From assembly GCA_002923195.1 (NCBI GenBank), contig BDTH01000029.1, positions 1-38,503 on the forward strand: a stretch of DNA of 38,503 nucleotides, written 5' to 3'. The stretch is from a bacterium BMS3Abin15. GTDB taxonomy: Bacteria > Patescibacteriota > Minisyncoccia > Moranbacterales > 2-12-FULL-40-10. The position numbers were made by a program, and so were the translations under genes. Positions 15,264 through 24,435 of this stretch are shown here, piece after piece (the stretch's first letter is position 1; each line of letters begins with the position of its first letter). The notes below the pieces were generated by a model. That model searched no databases. It was not told where the DNA came from and was given only the letters and a program-made list of their open reading frames with translations.

Positions 15264-18200
15264 ATGCCAAAGTTTACTCACCTACATGTACATAGCCATT
15301 ATTCCCTATTAGACGGTCTAGGAAAAATAGACGATCTACTTGACCGTGCTAAAGAATTAGGAATGGATTCGTTAGCCCTTACTGACCATGGGGTTCTTTA
15401 TGGTGCCGTGGAATTTTTTATTAAAGCTAAGGAGAGGGGCATCAAGCCGATTATTGGATGTGAGATGTACTTAACTCCTAATGACTTGCACAGTAAAAAC
15501 CCGACTGTCGAAGACAGGAAACGATACCACTTAATCTTATTAGTTAAGAACGAGAAGGGATATAAAAATCTGATGAAATTAATTTCCGTAGCCCATTTGG
15601 AAGGATTTTATTATAAGCCACGAATAGATAAAGAATTGCTCCAGGAATATAGCGAGGGACTAATTGGAATGAGTGCCTGCATTGAGGGGGAGGTTCCGGC
15701 CGCCGTTGTTTCTGGAAATTATCAAAAAGCCAAGGACTTGGCAGTAGAATATGAAGAAATCTTTGGCAAAGGAAATTTTTATATGGAAATTCAGGACCAT
15801 CCCAATTTTGAAAATCAGAAAATCGCCAATGAGGGAATGATAAAAATATCTCAAGAAACAGGAATACCAATTGTTGTCACTGGAGATGTTCATTATGTCA
15901 ACAAGGATGACTCGGACGTCCAGGATATTCTTCTTTGTATCCAAACTAACCGCAAAGTGCACGAAAAGGATCGCATGACTATGCGTGATTTCAATTTGTC
16001 AATGAGGTCTCCCCGAGAGCTCCAAGAAACATTCAGTCATATGCCCCATGCGTTGGAAAATACCCAAAAAATTGCCCAACAATGCAATTTCCAATTGCGC
16101 CTAGGAGATACTCTGCTCCCCCATTTTGAAGTTCCTGAAGGATTCACTTCCGAGAGTTATCTTCGTCATTTAGCAGAAGAGGGTCTAATGAACAGATTCA
16201 AAGACAAGGTGACCCAGGAACATAAAGACCGTTTAGAATACGAACTTTCCATTATTGAAAAAACCGGCTTTGCTTCTTATTTCTTAATTGTTCAGGATTT
16301 TGTTAATTGGGCGAAGGACCAAGATATTATTGTGGGACCTGGAAGGGGTAGCGCTGCTGGAAGCTTTGTTTCTTATCTTATTGGGATTACCAATATTGAT
16401 CCTATTGAATACAATTTGCTTTTTGAAAGATTCCTCAATCCGGAACGTGTTTCTATGCCAGATGTCGACTTAGACTTTGCTGATGATCGTCGCGACGAAG
16501 TGTTGGATTATGTAAGAAATAAATACGGCCATGATCATGTGGCTCAGATCATTACTTTTGGAACCATGGCTGCCCGGGCGGCCATTCGCGATGCCGGAAG
16601 AGCACTAGGATATCCTTATGACTTTTGCGATAAAACCGCTAAGATGATTCCTATGTTTTCTTCCATTGAAGAGGCTATGGGGAATATTTCTGAACTCAAA
16701 CAGCTGTACCAAAACGATCCTTCTGGTAAAAAACTTATTGATAGCGCTAAGCGATTGGAAGGAGTAGTCCGCCATGCCTCCATGCACGCTTGCGGCGTAG
16801 TGATTACTAAAAAACCAGTAACGGAGTATACTCCTCTTCAAAAAATCGCCAGCGCCGGAGAAGGGACCGTCACTCAGTATTCATCCTCTACGAAATCAAG
16901 TTATGTAGAAAAAATAGGTCTGCTAAAGATTGACTTTCTGGGACTGAAAAACTTAACTATCATCCAAAATACGCTGCGCATAGTAAGAAAAACAAGGAAT
17001 TTGGAAATAAATATTGATGATATTCCGTTGGACGATAAAAAAACTTTTGAGCTCCTCCAACGAGCCCAAACAACTGGTGTGTTTCAATTGGAAAGTTCTG
17101 GGATGAAAAGATATTTGAAACAGCTCAAGCCGACCGTCTTTGAAGATGTTATTGCCATGGTAGCCCTCTACCGCCCCGGCCCGATGGACTGGATTCCTGA
17201 CTTCATTGCTAGGAAGCACGGCAGGAAACAAGTTAAATATCTGCATCCAAAACTGGAACCAATTTTGAAAAAAACTTACGGGGTTGCAGTTTACCAGGAA
17301 CAAGTTATGCAAATCGCCCGAGATCTGGCTGGATTCACACTTGGGGAAGCAGACGTCCTGCGAAAGGCCATGGGGAAAAAGATTCACAGCCTGATTAAGG
17401 AACAGAGGGAGAAATTTATCGAAGAGGCTGTCAAAAATAAAGTAGACAAAAGCATTGCTGAAAAAGTTTTTAATTTTATTGAACCGTTTGCCGGATACGG
17501 ATTCAACCGCTCCCATGCCGCTTGTTATGCCCTAATCGGCTACCAGACCGCCTATCTAAAAGCCCGCTTCCCAGCTGAGTTTATGGCTGCTCTCCTCACC
17601 TCCGATCAGGGAAACATCGACAGGGTGGCTATAGAAGTATCCGAGTGCCAAGAGATGGGGATAGAAGTGTTGCCTCCTAATATTAATGAAAGTTTCGAAG
17701 AATTCGCCGTAATCAAGGGAGATGATGCAATTGAACCTGCCCGCCATGTTAGCGCAGGCGTTGCGGGCGGGAGAATTAGATTTGGATTAAATGCTATTAA
17801 GAATGTTGGCATAAACGTAGCTCATGAAATCGTAGAGGAAAGAAAAAGAAATGGAAAATACAAAGACATTGGCGATTTGATCAACCGGGTTGAAACAAAA
17901 GATCTAAATAAGAAATCATTAGAATCACTATTTAAAGTCGGTGCGCTGGATGAATTAGGAGAAAGGAATCATTTGTTGTCCAGCAGTGAAAATATTCTTA
18001 CCTTTTCCAAAAATTTGCACAGAGCGAAGGATTCAAACCAAACAAGCTTATTCGGCGGCATGGAGCTTGAAGCTCCTTCTATTACCCTCGTGGAGGCTGA
18101 TCCTGCCACTAAAAAACAAAAGCTTCAGTGGGAAAAAGAATTACTCGGACTATACGTCAGTGATCATCCCGCTTCTGACTACCAGGAATATCTGGAGAAA

Positions 18201-18800
18201 ATGGCTATTCCAATCAAAGACCTAAGTAATGATATGGTGAATAATAAAGTGAGGTTGGGGGGAGTTATAAGTAAGGTACAGAAAATATTTCTGAAAAATC
18301 AAAACAAGGCCATGCTCTTTGTCACCATTGAAGACTTAAGCGGAAGGATTGAGCTTTTAGTTTTTCCTAAAACATTAGAACGGCTTGAAGGACTTTTCGG
18401 GGAGGATAAAGTGATTCTCACCGAAGGAAAACTTTCAGACAAAGACGGTAATTTTAAATTAATTGTTGATGATGCTAAAGAAATAACCCAATCGGAAATG
18501 GAAAACTTCAAAAGGATACAGGCAACAAGAAAGGTTAATGAGCAACTTGCAACTAATCATCGCCAAGATGAGATAAATAATAAAAAAGCACGACTATTAA
18601 TCACGCTTCCTGATAAATCCAGTAAAGATATATTACAGAAGTTATCCCAGTTTTTTGATAAGTGCACACTGGGAGGAATGAAGGTTTATGTTTCTGTTAA
18701 CGGATCAAGGCTGGAAACCCCTTACTGTATAGAGCATTTTGAGGGGTTACAGGAATCTTTGAAAAAACTAATCCCAGAGGGAAGGATTGAGATGTTGTAA
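15264..18800 (+). CDS. dnaE: DNA polymerase III alpha subunit
   Basis: Replicative polymerase, 1178 residues, full length. The N-terminal PHP domain starts FTHLHVHSHYSLLDG. The polymerase core has VGPGRGSAAGSFVSY, the catalytic PDVDLDFADDRRDEV (about residue 400) and later FQLESSGMKRYL, LYRPGPMDWIPDFI and GYGFNRSHAACYALIGYQTAYLKA. A helix-hairpin-helix region follows, then an OB domain (KVRLGGVISKVQKIFL, about 990). A 17-residue stretch near 828-844 (PARHVSAGVAGGR) is encoded by a GC-rich palindrome (17735-17773) and lies outside catalytic motifs. It is followed by thrS after a 61-nt gap. Confidence 0.97.
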   Translation: MPKFTHLHVHSHYSLLDGLGKIDDLLDRAKELGMDSLALTDHGVLYGAVEFFIKAKERGIKPIIGCEMYLTPNDLHSKNPTVEDRKRYHLILLVKNEKGYKNLMKLISVAHLEGFYYKPRIDKELLQEYSEGLIGMSACIEGEVPAAVVSGNYQKAKDLAVEYEEIFGKGNFYMEIQDHPNFENQKIANEGMIKISQETGIPIVVTGDVHYVNKDDSDVQDILLCIQTNRKVHEKDRMTMRDFNLSMRSPRELQETFSHMPHALENTQKIAQQCNFQLRLGDTLLPHFEVPEGFTSESYLRHLAEEGLMNRFKDKVTQEHKDRLEYELSIIEKTGFASYFLIVQDFVNWAKDQDIIVGPGRGSAAGSFVSYLIGITNIDPIEYNLLFERFLNPERVSMPDVDLDFADDRRDEVLDYVRNKYGHDHVAQIITFGTMAARAAIRDAGRALGYPYDFCDKTAKMIPMFSSIEEAMGNISELKQLYQNDPSGKKLIDSAKRLEGVVRHASMHACGVVITKKPVTEYTPLQKIASAGEGTVTQYSSSTKSSYVEKIGLLKIDFLGLKNLTIIQNTLRIVRKTRNLEINIDDIPLDDKKTFELLQRAQTTGVFQLESSGMKRYLKQLKPTVFEDVIAMVALYRPGPMDWIPDFIARKHGRKQVKYLHPKLEPILKKTYGVAVYQEQVMQIARDLAGFTLGEADVLRKAMGKKIHSLIKEQREKFIEEAVKNKVDKSIAEKVFNFIEPFAGYGFNRSHAACYALIGYQTAYLKARFPAEFMAALLTSDQGNIDRVAIEVSECQEMGIEVLPPNINESFEEFAVIKGDDAIEPARHVSAGVAGGRIRFGLNAIKNVGINVAHEIVEERKRNGKYKDIGDLINRVETKDLNKKSLESLFKVGALDELGERNHLLSSSENILTFSKNLHRAKDSNQTSLFGGMELEAPSITLVEADPATKKQKLQWEKELLGLYVSDHPASDYQEYLEKMAIPIKDLSNDMVNNKVRLGGVISKVQKIFLKNQNKAMLFVTIEDLSGRIELLVFPKTLERLEGLFGEDKVILTEGKLSDKDGNFKLIVDDAKEITQSEMENFKRIQATRKVNEQLATNHRQDEINNKKARLLITLPDKSSKDILQKLSQFFDKCTLGGMKVYVSVNGSRLETPYCIEHFEGLQESLKKLIPEGRIEML
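17735..17773. repeat. In-frame palindromic repeat inside dnaE
   Basis: CCTGCCCGCCATGTTAGCGC faces GCGTTGCGGGCGGGAG. Its core is shared with the insert in thrS and the repeat at 1500. Confidence 0.75.
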
Positions 18801-18861
18801 AATACTGACGCTGAAATGCTTAATTGACTGTTTTTTGTTTTAGAAGTTATAATAGCAACAT

Positions 18862-20661
18862 ATGCAAAAACTAGACAAACAAGAAACTCTAAGACACTCA
18901 ACTGCTCATGTTTTAGCGGCGGCGGTTTTGGAAATGTTTCCGGAGGCCAAGTTTGCCATCGGTCCGGCTACTGAAAACGGTTTTTATTATGACTTTGATC
19001 TGCCTCGAACCTTAATACCAGAGGACCTTGATATTCTGGAGGAAAAAATGAAGAAAATTGTCAAAGAAAACCACCCCTTCCGGAAAAAGAACATTTCAAT
19101 AAAAAACGCTGCAGATCATTTCAAAAAAGCCAAGCAACCCTATAAAGTTCAGCTTATTAAAGATTTAAAGAAACCTGCCCGCAATGCTACGCATAGCGTT
19201 GCAGGCGGGGGAAAAAATAAAACCATAACAGTATATAAGTCTGGTCCTTTTGTAGACCTATGCTCTGGTCCTCATTTAGACTCAACTGGCGAAATCAATG
19301 CCAAGGCTATTAAGTTAACTAAAATTTCCGGCGCCTATTGGAAAGGAGACGAGAGTGAAAAGCAATTACAGAGAATTTACGGCGTGGTTTTTAATGACAA
19401 GAAAGAGTTGAAAAAATACTTGCATATGTTAAAAGAGGCAGAAAAAAGAGATCATAAGAAATTGGGGAAAGAACTGGATTTGTTTTCTATCCACCCGGAG
19501 GCGCCTGGATCCCCTTTCTGGCATCCCAGAGGAATGATTATCTGGAATGAGCTGGAAAAATTTGGAAAATCTCTAAGAAAGAACTATGCCTATCAGGAGA
19601 TTCAAACTCCGCAGTTGGCCAAAAACACTCTTTGGAAGACATCAGGCCACTGGCAGCACTACAAAGACAGCATGTATCATTTCGACATAGATAAGGAAAC
19701 TTATTGCCTTAAGCCAATGGATTGCCCCTTTAATATAAAGATTTATCAAACAAGACAGAGATCATACAAAGAGCTGCCAATCAGATACACTGAGATTGGA
19801 AGAGTTCTTCGAAAAGAAAAATCAGGAGAGCTGAACGGACTCTTGAGAGTAAATGCCATAACACAGGATGACGCTCATGTTTTTCTAATAGAGAACCAAG
19901 TAGAGAGTGAAATCAAGACAATGTTAAAAATGGTAAAGGAATATTACGGAGTTTTTGGTCTTGACCCGCAATTCTACCTTGCCACACGCCCGGATGATTA
20001 CATGGGGGATATTAAAACCTGGAACAAGGCTGAGAAAGACTTAGTAAGTGCGCTCAAAAAAGAAAAAATAAAGTATGAGATCAAGGAAAAAGACGGCGTT
20101 TTTTACGGACCAAAAATTGATGTAGATATGAAAGATGCCCTAGGCAGAAGATGGCAGATGGCTACCATACAGTTAGATTTTCAGCTTCCTAAAAGATTTG
20201 AAGCGGAATATATAGATAATGCAGGCGAAAAGAAAACTCCAGTACTTATACATGCGGCGATTTTTGGAGCTTTTGAAAGATTTATTGGAGTCCTTCTGGA
20301 ACACTTTGGCGGCAAACTGCCTCTCTGGCTATCTCCTGTCCAAGTTGAAATTATTCCGGTCAGTGATAAGTTTAACAAATATGCAGAAAAGATAAATGCA
20401 GAATTATTAAAAAACAACGTACGCTCTGAAATTAACAATCGGGCAGAATCTTTAGGAAAAAGAATCAGCGAATCGGAAAAACAAAAAATTCCTTACATGC
20501 TTGTGGTGGGAGAAAAAGAAGTAAAGTCTAATTCTGTTAACATCAGACTGCGGGACAATAAGAAGCTCTCCGACGCCAAGGATAGGGCGGGCAAACAAAC
20601 GGTTATGAAGTTGGATAAATTCGTTGAAAAAGTTGTTGAAGAAATTGAAAAGAAGAAGTAG
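18862..20661 (+). CDS. thrS: Threonyl-tRNA synthetase without an N-terminal TGS domain
   Basis: Charges tRNA-Thr. The protein (599 residues) starts directly in the editing domain: HSTAH at about residues 12-16 is the HxxxH motif and CSGPH is its second half. The class II core follows, with motif 2 around RYTEIGRVLRKE and motif 3 in IHAAIFGAFERFIGVLLEH. Likely zinc ligands are Cys in MDCPF, His in DDAHVF and His in LIHAA. The anticodon-binding domain ends the protein. The usual TGS domain (about 60 residues) is missing. A palindrome-coded insert, KPARNATHSVAGGG, lies near residues 104-117 (19171-19209) in the editing domain. Confidence 0.96.
   Translation: MQKLDKQETLRHSTAHVLAAAVLEMFPEAKFAIGPATENGFYYDFDLPRTLIPEDLDILEEKMKKIVKENHPFRKKNISIKNAADHFKKAKQPYKVQLIKDLKKPARNATHSVAGGGKNKTITVYKSGPFVDLCSGPHLDSTGEINAKAIKLTKISGAYWKGDESEKQLQRIYGVVFNDKKELKKYLHMLKEAEKRDHKKLGKELDLFSIHPEAPGSPFWHPRGMIIWNELEKFGKSLRKNYAYQEIQTPQLAKNTLWKTSGHWQHYKDSMYHFDIDKETYCLKPMDCPFNIKIYQTRQRSYKELPIRYTEIGRVLRKEKSGELNGLLRVNAITQDDAHVFLIENQVESEIKTMLKMVKEYYGVFGLDPQFYLATRPDDYMGDIKTWNKAEKDLVSALKKEKIKYEIKEKDGVFYGPKIDVDMKDALGRRWQMATIQLDFQLPKRFEAEYIDNAGEKKTPVLIHAAIFGAFERFIGVLLEHFGGKLPLWLSPVQVEIIPVSDKFNKYAEKINAELLKNNVRSEINNRAESLGKRISESEKQKIPYMLVVGEKEVKSNSVNIRLRDNKKLSDAKDRAGKQTVMKLDKFVEKVVEEIEKKK
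19171..19209. repeat. In-frame palindromic repeat inside thrS
   Basis: CCTGCCCGCAATGCTACGC faces GCGTTGCAGGCGGGG, a nearly perfect inverted repeat. It encodes a Gly/Ala-rich insert in the editing domain. Confidence 0.8.
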
Positions 20662-20686
20662 TTAAGCTTGATTTCTAAGCGCTTCT

Positions 20687-20718
20687 GCAGTATCCTTAGG
20701 GATACTGCTTTTATTTTA
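20687..20718 (+). terminator. Rho-independent terminator after thrS
   Basis: GCAGTATCC, TTAG, GGATACTGC then TTTTATTTT: a perfect 9-bp stem between thrS and miaB. Confidence 0.95.
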
Positions 20719-20728
20719 GTAATAAATT

Positions 20729-22060
20729 ATGAGGTATTTTATTAAAACATTTGGGTGTCAAATGAACTACTCAGACTCTGAACGAATTGCTTCAGTGTTA
20801 GAAAAAAATAATTTAAAGCCTGTTGAAAATATTAGTAAGGCGGATTTAGCAGTGTTTAATACTTGCGGGGTTCGGCAAATGGCGGAAGACCGTGTTTACG
20901 GACAAGTCCACAATCTTAGAAAAAATAATCCGAATATTAAAATAATCCTAACCGGATGTTTGTCTAATCGAAAAGATGTGCGGAGAATATTGGAGAATAA
21001 GGTTGATTTGTTTGTTGAAATAAAAAATGTCGGAACAGCTATCACAAAATTTGTCATTGCGAACGAAGTGAAGCAATCTCGTTCAAAAAATAATAGATTG
21101 CCGCGTCGCTCCGCTCCTCGCAATGACATTTATAATAAAGATTATTTTAAAATAATCCCCAAGCATGATAATAATTTTCAAGCTTATGTACCTATAATGA
21201 CTGGCTGTAATAACTTTTGCGCTTATTGCGTTGTTCCACATGCCCGTGGTCGAGAAATTTCAAGGCCAGCTGGCGAAATAATTAAGGAAGCTAAAAGACT
21301 AATCAAAAAAGGATACAAAGAAATTACTTTATTGGGGCAAAATGTGAACTCATACAAGGATGGAAATATAAATTTTCCAAAACTTCTCAAAAAAATAAAT
21401 AATTTGCCGGGAAAATTTTGGTTGAGATTCATAAGCAGCCACCCTAAAGATATGTCCGATGAGCTAATTGAAACTATTGCTAAATCAAAAAAGGCTTGTG
21501 AGTATGTTCACCTCCCTATTCAAGCTGGTGACGACAAGGTATTAAAAATAATGAACAGGAAGTATGATGCTAAGCACTATTTGAAATTAATAAAAAAAAT
21601 TGAATTGGCATTTGAAAAATATAAGCCGGGAATTATTTATTCCCTAACCTCTGACATTATCGTAGGGTTTCCGGGTGAAACCAAGAATCAGTTTTTAAAA
21701 TCAGCTGGAATTATGGAAAAAGTTCCTTACGATATGGTTTATTTCGGACAATACTCTCCCCGACCCAACACCATAGCCTGGAAAATGAAGGACAATGTTT
21801 CTAAAAAAGAAAAGGTGAGAAGGGAAAAATATCTTAATGAAATTTTGAAGAAAACCGCTTTTGCCAATAATAAAGAATATGTAGGAAAAGTTTTTGATGT
21901 CTTAATTGAAAAAAGGAAGGATGGGGTTTATTTTGGGAAAACCAGAACACTAAAAAATGTTAAACTTCCATCTAAAAAGAAAAATTTGGTCGGAAAAGTT
22001 GTTAAAGTAAAAATAATAAAGGCCAACATATGGAACCTAGCAGGAACAATGATAAAATAA
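20729..22060 (+). CDS. miaB: tRNA-2-methylthio-N6-dimethylallyladenosine synthase (MiaB)
   Basis: Radical-SAM enzyme that adds the methylthio group to i6A37 in tRNA. The N-terminal cluster domain has Cys in FGCQMNYSDSE, NTCGVRQMAEDR and LTGCLSNR. The radical SAM motif is CNNFCAYCVVP (CxxxCxxC, about residues 155-165). The C-terminal TRAM-like domain ends the 443 residues. A stretch near 110-131 (IANEVKQS...LPRRSAPRND) is encoded by a long palindrome (21054-21127) and lies just before the SAM domain. It is followed by an overlapping miaA, whose product makes the MiaB substrate. Confidence 0.95.
   Translation: MRYFIKTFGCQMNYSDSERIASVLEKNNLKPVENISKADLAVFNTCGVRQMAEDRVYGQVHNLRKNNPNIKIILTGCLSNRKDVRRILENKVDLFVEIKNVGTAITKFVIANEVKQSRSKNNRLPRRSAPRNDIYNKDYFKIIPKHDNNFQAYVPIMTGCNNFCAYCVVPHARGREISRPAGEIIKEAKRLIKKGYKEITLLGQNVNSYKDGNINFPKLLKKINNLPGKFWLRFISSHPKDMSDELIETIAKSKKACEYVHLPIQAGDDKVLKIMNRKYDAKHYLKLIKKIELAFEKYKPGIIYSLTSDIIVGFPGETKNQFLKSAGIMEKVPYDMVYFGQYSPRPNTIAWKMKDNVSKKEKVRREKYLNEILKKTAFANNKEYVGKVFDVLIEKRKDGVYFGKTRTLKNVKLPSKKKNLVGKVVKVKIIKANIWNLAGTMIK
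21054..21127. repeat. In-frame palindromic repeat inside miaB
   Basis: GTCATTGCGAACGAAGTGAAGC at one end mirrors GCTCCTCGCAATGACA at the other. The ends TGTCATTGCGA/TCGCAATGACA form a type of repeat seen in many bacterial phyla. Here it is read as protein. Confidence 0.85.
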
Positions 22061-23052
22061 TTGTGATTCTCGGACCAACCTCGTCTGGAAAATCAGATGT
22101 GGCTATTAAGCTTGCTCGAAAATTCAACGGAGAGATAATTTCCGCTGACAGCCGCCAGATTTATAAAGGCATGGATATAGGCACTGGAAAAATCGCACGC
22201 GATTCTTCCGTGCCAAGTTCAAAGTTCAAAGTTCAAAGTTCAAAGTTTGATATTTATTATAGTGAAAGTATTCCCCACTACATGATTGACATTGTCAGTC
22301 CTAAAACAAATTACAATGCGGCTAAGTTTAAGAAACAAGCGGAAAAGATTATAAAAAACATAATAAGGCGCGGAAAGATTCCTATTGTATGCGGAGGAAC
22401 CGGCTTTTGGATAAAATCTATCGTAGACGATATCGTTTTTCCAGAAGTAAAGCCCGATTGGAAACTGAGAAAAAAACTAAATAAAAAAAATATTCCTGAA
22501 TTAATTCAGGAATTAAAAAAGTTGGATCCCAGAAGAACAAAAGATATTGATAGAAACAATAAAGTGAGGTTAATTAGGGCTATTGAGATTTGCAGGTCAT
22601 TGGGAAAAGTGCCAAAAATAAATCAAGAGCTAGGAACTAGGAATTACGAATTTTTGCAGATTGGCATTGATATTCCAAAAGAAAAATTACACAAGAGGAT
22701 TAAAATCAGATTAGACAAGAGGTTTAAACAAGGAATGATAAAAGAAGTAAAAGACCTGCATATTAAAAATAAAGTAAGTTGGAAAAAACTAGAAGTCTTT
22801 GGCTTGGAATACGGCTGGATTGCAAAGTATCTTCAGGAAAAAATAAAACTATCGGAAATGAAAGAAAACCTGTATAAGGACAGCAGGAAATACGCCAAAC
22901 GCCAAATGACCTGGTTCCGCAGGGACCCCAAACCATCCCGCCAAGGCGGGAGCTACTGGGCAAGCAAAAGAATTAAGTGGTTGCCCGTCTGCCGACGAGG
23001 CAGGAAAAATTATAAAGAAATTGAGAAGGAAGTAAAAAAATTCTTGCATTAA
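22030..23052 (+). CDS. miaA: tRNA dimethylallyltransferase (MiaA), with repeat-derived inserts
   Basis: Transfers the dimethylallyl group to A37 of tRNA. It has the P-loop GPTSSGKSD (about residues 14-22), DSRQIYKGMDIGTGK, GGTGFWIKSI, the RAIEICR helix and the C-terminal FGLEYGWI and KRQMTWFRRD. Its start overlaps miaB by 31 nt. At 340 residues it is longer than usual (about 300) because of three repeat-coded inserts: a 7-bp tandem AAGTTCA array (22213-22249, read as SSKFKVQSSKF), CCCGCCAAGGCGGGA (22938-22952) and the CCGTCTGCCGACGAGGCAGG palindrome near 22985-23003. The inserts are near the ends or in loops, so function is probably kept. Confidence 0.95.
   Translation: MEPSRNNDKIIVILGPTSSGKSDVAIKLARKFNGEIISADSRQIYKGMDIGTGKIARDSSVPSSKFKVQSSKFDIYYSESIPHYMIDIVSPKTNYNAAKFKKQAEKIIKNIIRRGKIPIVCGGTGFWIKSIVDDIVFPEVKPDWKLRKKLNKKNIPELIQELKKLDPRRTKDIDRNNKVRLIRAIEICRSLGKVPKINQELGTRNYEFLQIGIDIPKEKLHKRIKIRLDKRFKQGMIKEVKDLHIKNKVSWKKLEVFGLEYGWIAKYLQEKIKLSEMKENLYKDSRKYAKRQMTWFRRDPKPSRQGGSYWASKRIKWLPVCRRGRKNYKEIEKEVKKFLH
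22213..22249 (+). repeat. 7-bp tandem repeat array inside miaA
   Basis: The unit AAGTTCA (AGTTCAA) recurs about five times; the last unit is degenerate (AGTTTGA). With a period of 7 it cycles reading frames every 21 bp. Gain or loss of one unit would shift the frame, so it could be mutable. Confidence 0.85.
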
Positions 23053-23060
23053 AATAAAAA

Positions 23061-23094
23061 ACCCCCGATTAAATAATATTAATCGGGGGGTTTT
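23061..23094. terminator. Bidirectional terminator between miaA and the Cys-rich gene
   Basis: CCCCCGATTA and TAATCGGGGG form a perfect stem with a TTTT tract to the right and an A-rich tract to the left, so it can end transcripts from both convergent genes. Confidence 0.95.
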
Positions 23095-23110
23095 AGTGTT
23101 TATAAGTCTC

Positions 23111-23287
23111 TCATAGTTTATCGTAACAGTTGCTTGCACAATTTTTTTCGTCAGTTTCAGGAAATTCACATTGACCACATCCCTCTCCAACTTTTTTATG
23201 ACAACTATCACAGCTTAAACAAATGCACACATTCCTTTCCTCTTCTAATTTTTTGAATTTCTTCTCGGTCAAAACTGGTCCTGACAT
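23111..23287 (-). CDS. Small Cys-rich protein (58 residues), probably metal-binding
   Basis: A strong AAAGGAGGG site precedes the ATG at 23287. The product begins MSGPVLTEKKFKKLEEER and then has eight Cys: C21, C23, C26, C29 (CICLSCDSC), C37, C40 (CGQC), C50 and C54. The spacing suggests a small zinc- or cluster-binding domain. It lies 24 nt downstream of pyrB on the same strand, so the two are probably co-transcribed. It is too small and unlike PyrI, the zinc-containing regulatory chain of aspartate transcarbamylase, though its position is the same. Family unknown. Confidence 0.75.
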   Translation of the reverse strand: MSGPVLTEKKFKKLEEERNVCICLSCDSCHKKVGEGCGQCEFPETDEKNCASNCYDKL

Positions 23288-23311
23288 TTTCCCTCCTTTT
23301 TTAATCTTGGT

Positions 23312-24244
23312 TTAGTAACCGACTAGTATCATTTTAAGCAACGCCATCCTGACAAATATTCCGTTCCGTGCCTGTTCAAAATATACCGCTCTTTTGTCAT
23401 CATCAACATCGTAACTGATTTCTGTTATACGGGGCAGTGGATGCATTATAATAGCACTCTCTTTCATCAGGATTAGGCTTTCTTTGTTAATTATCAACTC
23501 CCGACTTTCTCTCTCCACCTGTTTGTAAACGGACTGCTTATCTTTAAATCTTTCTTTTTGTACCCTGGTTTGATATATAACATCTACTTCAGGAAGAACT
23601 TGCGCCAAATTATCTGTTTCAGTCCACTTTACACCATAACGATCCAAGTACCTCTTGATGTCATTTTTCATCCTGGTTTTTTTTGGCGATACAAAAAATA
23701 TTTTGTTGCCCGGGAAGTGCTTGGCTAAAAAATAGCATAAGGATCTAACGGTCCTGCCATTTGCCAGATCACCAACCATCGCTATCTTTAATCCCTTTAT
23801 TTTTCCGAAGCGCTTTTTGATAGTATAAAGATCTAACAGCGCTTGGGTTGGGTGCTGACCCACTCCGTCACCGGCATTAATAATAGGAATGCGAGAGAAG
23901 TTCTGTGCTCTTTTAGCTCCTCCCTTTTTATGATATCTCAAAACAATAATATGTCCGTAGTCACTCGCAACCCTTACCATATCTTCCAGGCTCTCTCCCT
24001 TGGCTTTTGATGAAAAATCTTTCGCGTTTTCAGTGCCTATTACCCTTCCGCCAAGCCTATTCATAGCTGATTCAAAACTTAATCTGGTTCTTGTGCTAGG
24101 CTCATAAAAAAGAGTTACCATAACTTTTCCTTTTAGCAAATCGGCTGGTGGTGAATTTTCCATCCACTCGGTAATGGAAAATATCTCCTCAACTGTTTTT
24201 GTGCTGAACTGCTGAGCCCTTATTACTCCATTAAGCTTTTTCAT
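23312..24244 (-). CDS. pyrB: Aspartate carbamoyltransferase, catalytic chain
   Basis: Makes carbamoyl-aspartate in pyrimidine synthesis. It has the carbamoyl-phosphate loop YEPSTRTRLSFESA (about residues 48-61), a Lys-containing 80s loop (KAKGESLEDM), GDGVGQHPTQALLDLYT, a GDLANGRTVRS segment and the C-terminal MHPLPR. Normal length at 310 residues. AGGAGG precedes the start. No other pyrimidine-pathway genes up to UMP are in the window, but the thymidylate module begins 2 kb upstream on the same strand. The following gene codes for a Cys-rich peptide rather than PyrI. Confidence 0.95.
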   Translation of the reverse strand: MKKLNGVIRAQQFSTKTVEEIFSITEWMENSPPADLLKGKVMVTLFYEPSTRTRLSFESAMNRLGGRVIGTENAKDFSSKAKGESLEDMVRVASDYGHIIVLRYHKKGGAKRAQNFSRIPIINAGDGVGQHPTQALLDLYTIKKRFGKIKGLKIAMVGDLANGRTVRSLCYFLAKHFPGNKIFFVSPKKTRMKNDIKRYLDRYGVKWTETDNLAQVLPEVDVIYQTRVQKERFKDKQSVYKQVERESRELIINKESLILMKESAIIMHPLPRITEISYDVDDDKRAVYFEQARNGIFVRMALLKMILVGY

Positions 24245-24300
24245 AAGTCCTCCTGTCTTTACAATTTTAAGATTTTATATTTTTTTGTTAAATAACCTAA

Positions 24301-24327
24301 AAAAAATCGCCCAACGGGCGGTTTTTT
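24301..24327 (-). terminator. Short terminator after the 115-residue hypothetical gene
   Basis: CGCCC, AAC, GGGCG with an A-run on one side and TTTTTT on the other; it can act in either direction. Confidence 0.75.
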
Positions 24328-24435
24328 AATCGCTTATAATCTCCTTTTTCACAATTAAACTATTCCACATCATATACATTATTCGCATTATACTTGAGCT
24401 GAAAACTGTGTCAATATGGTAAAATTACTGCCAGT

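Noticed and set aside
22213-22249. CRISPR array
   Set aside because: The unit is 7 bp with no spacers; no cas genes or CRISPR repeats anywhere in the window.
23111-23287. PyrI regulatory chain after pyrB
   Set aside because: 58 residues and eight Cys are unlike PyrI (about 150 residues, four Cys).
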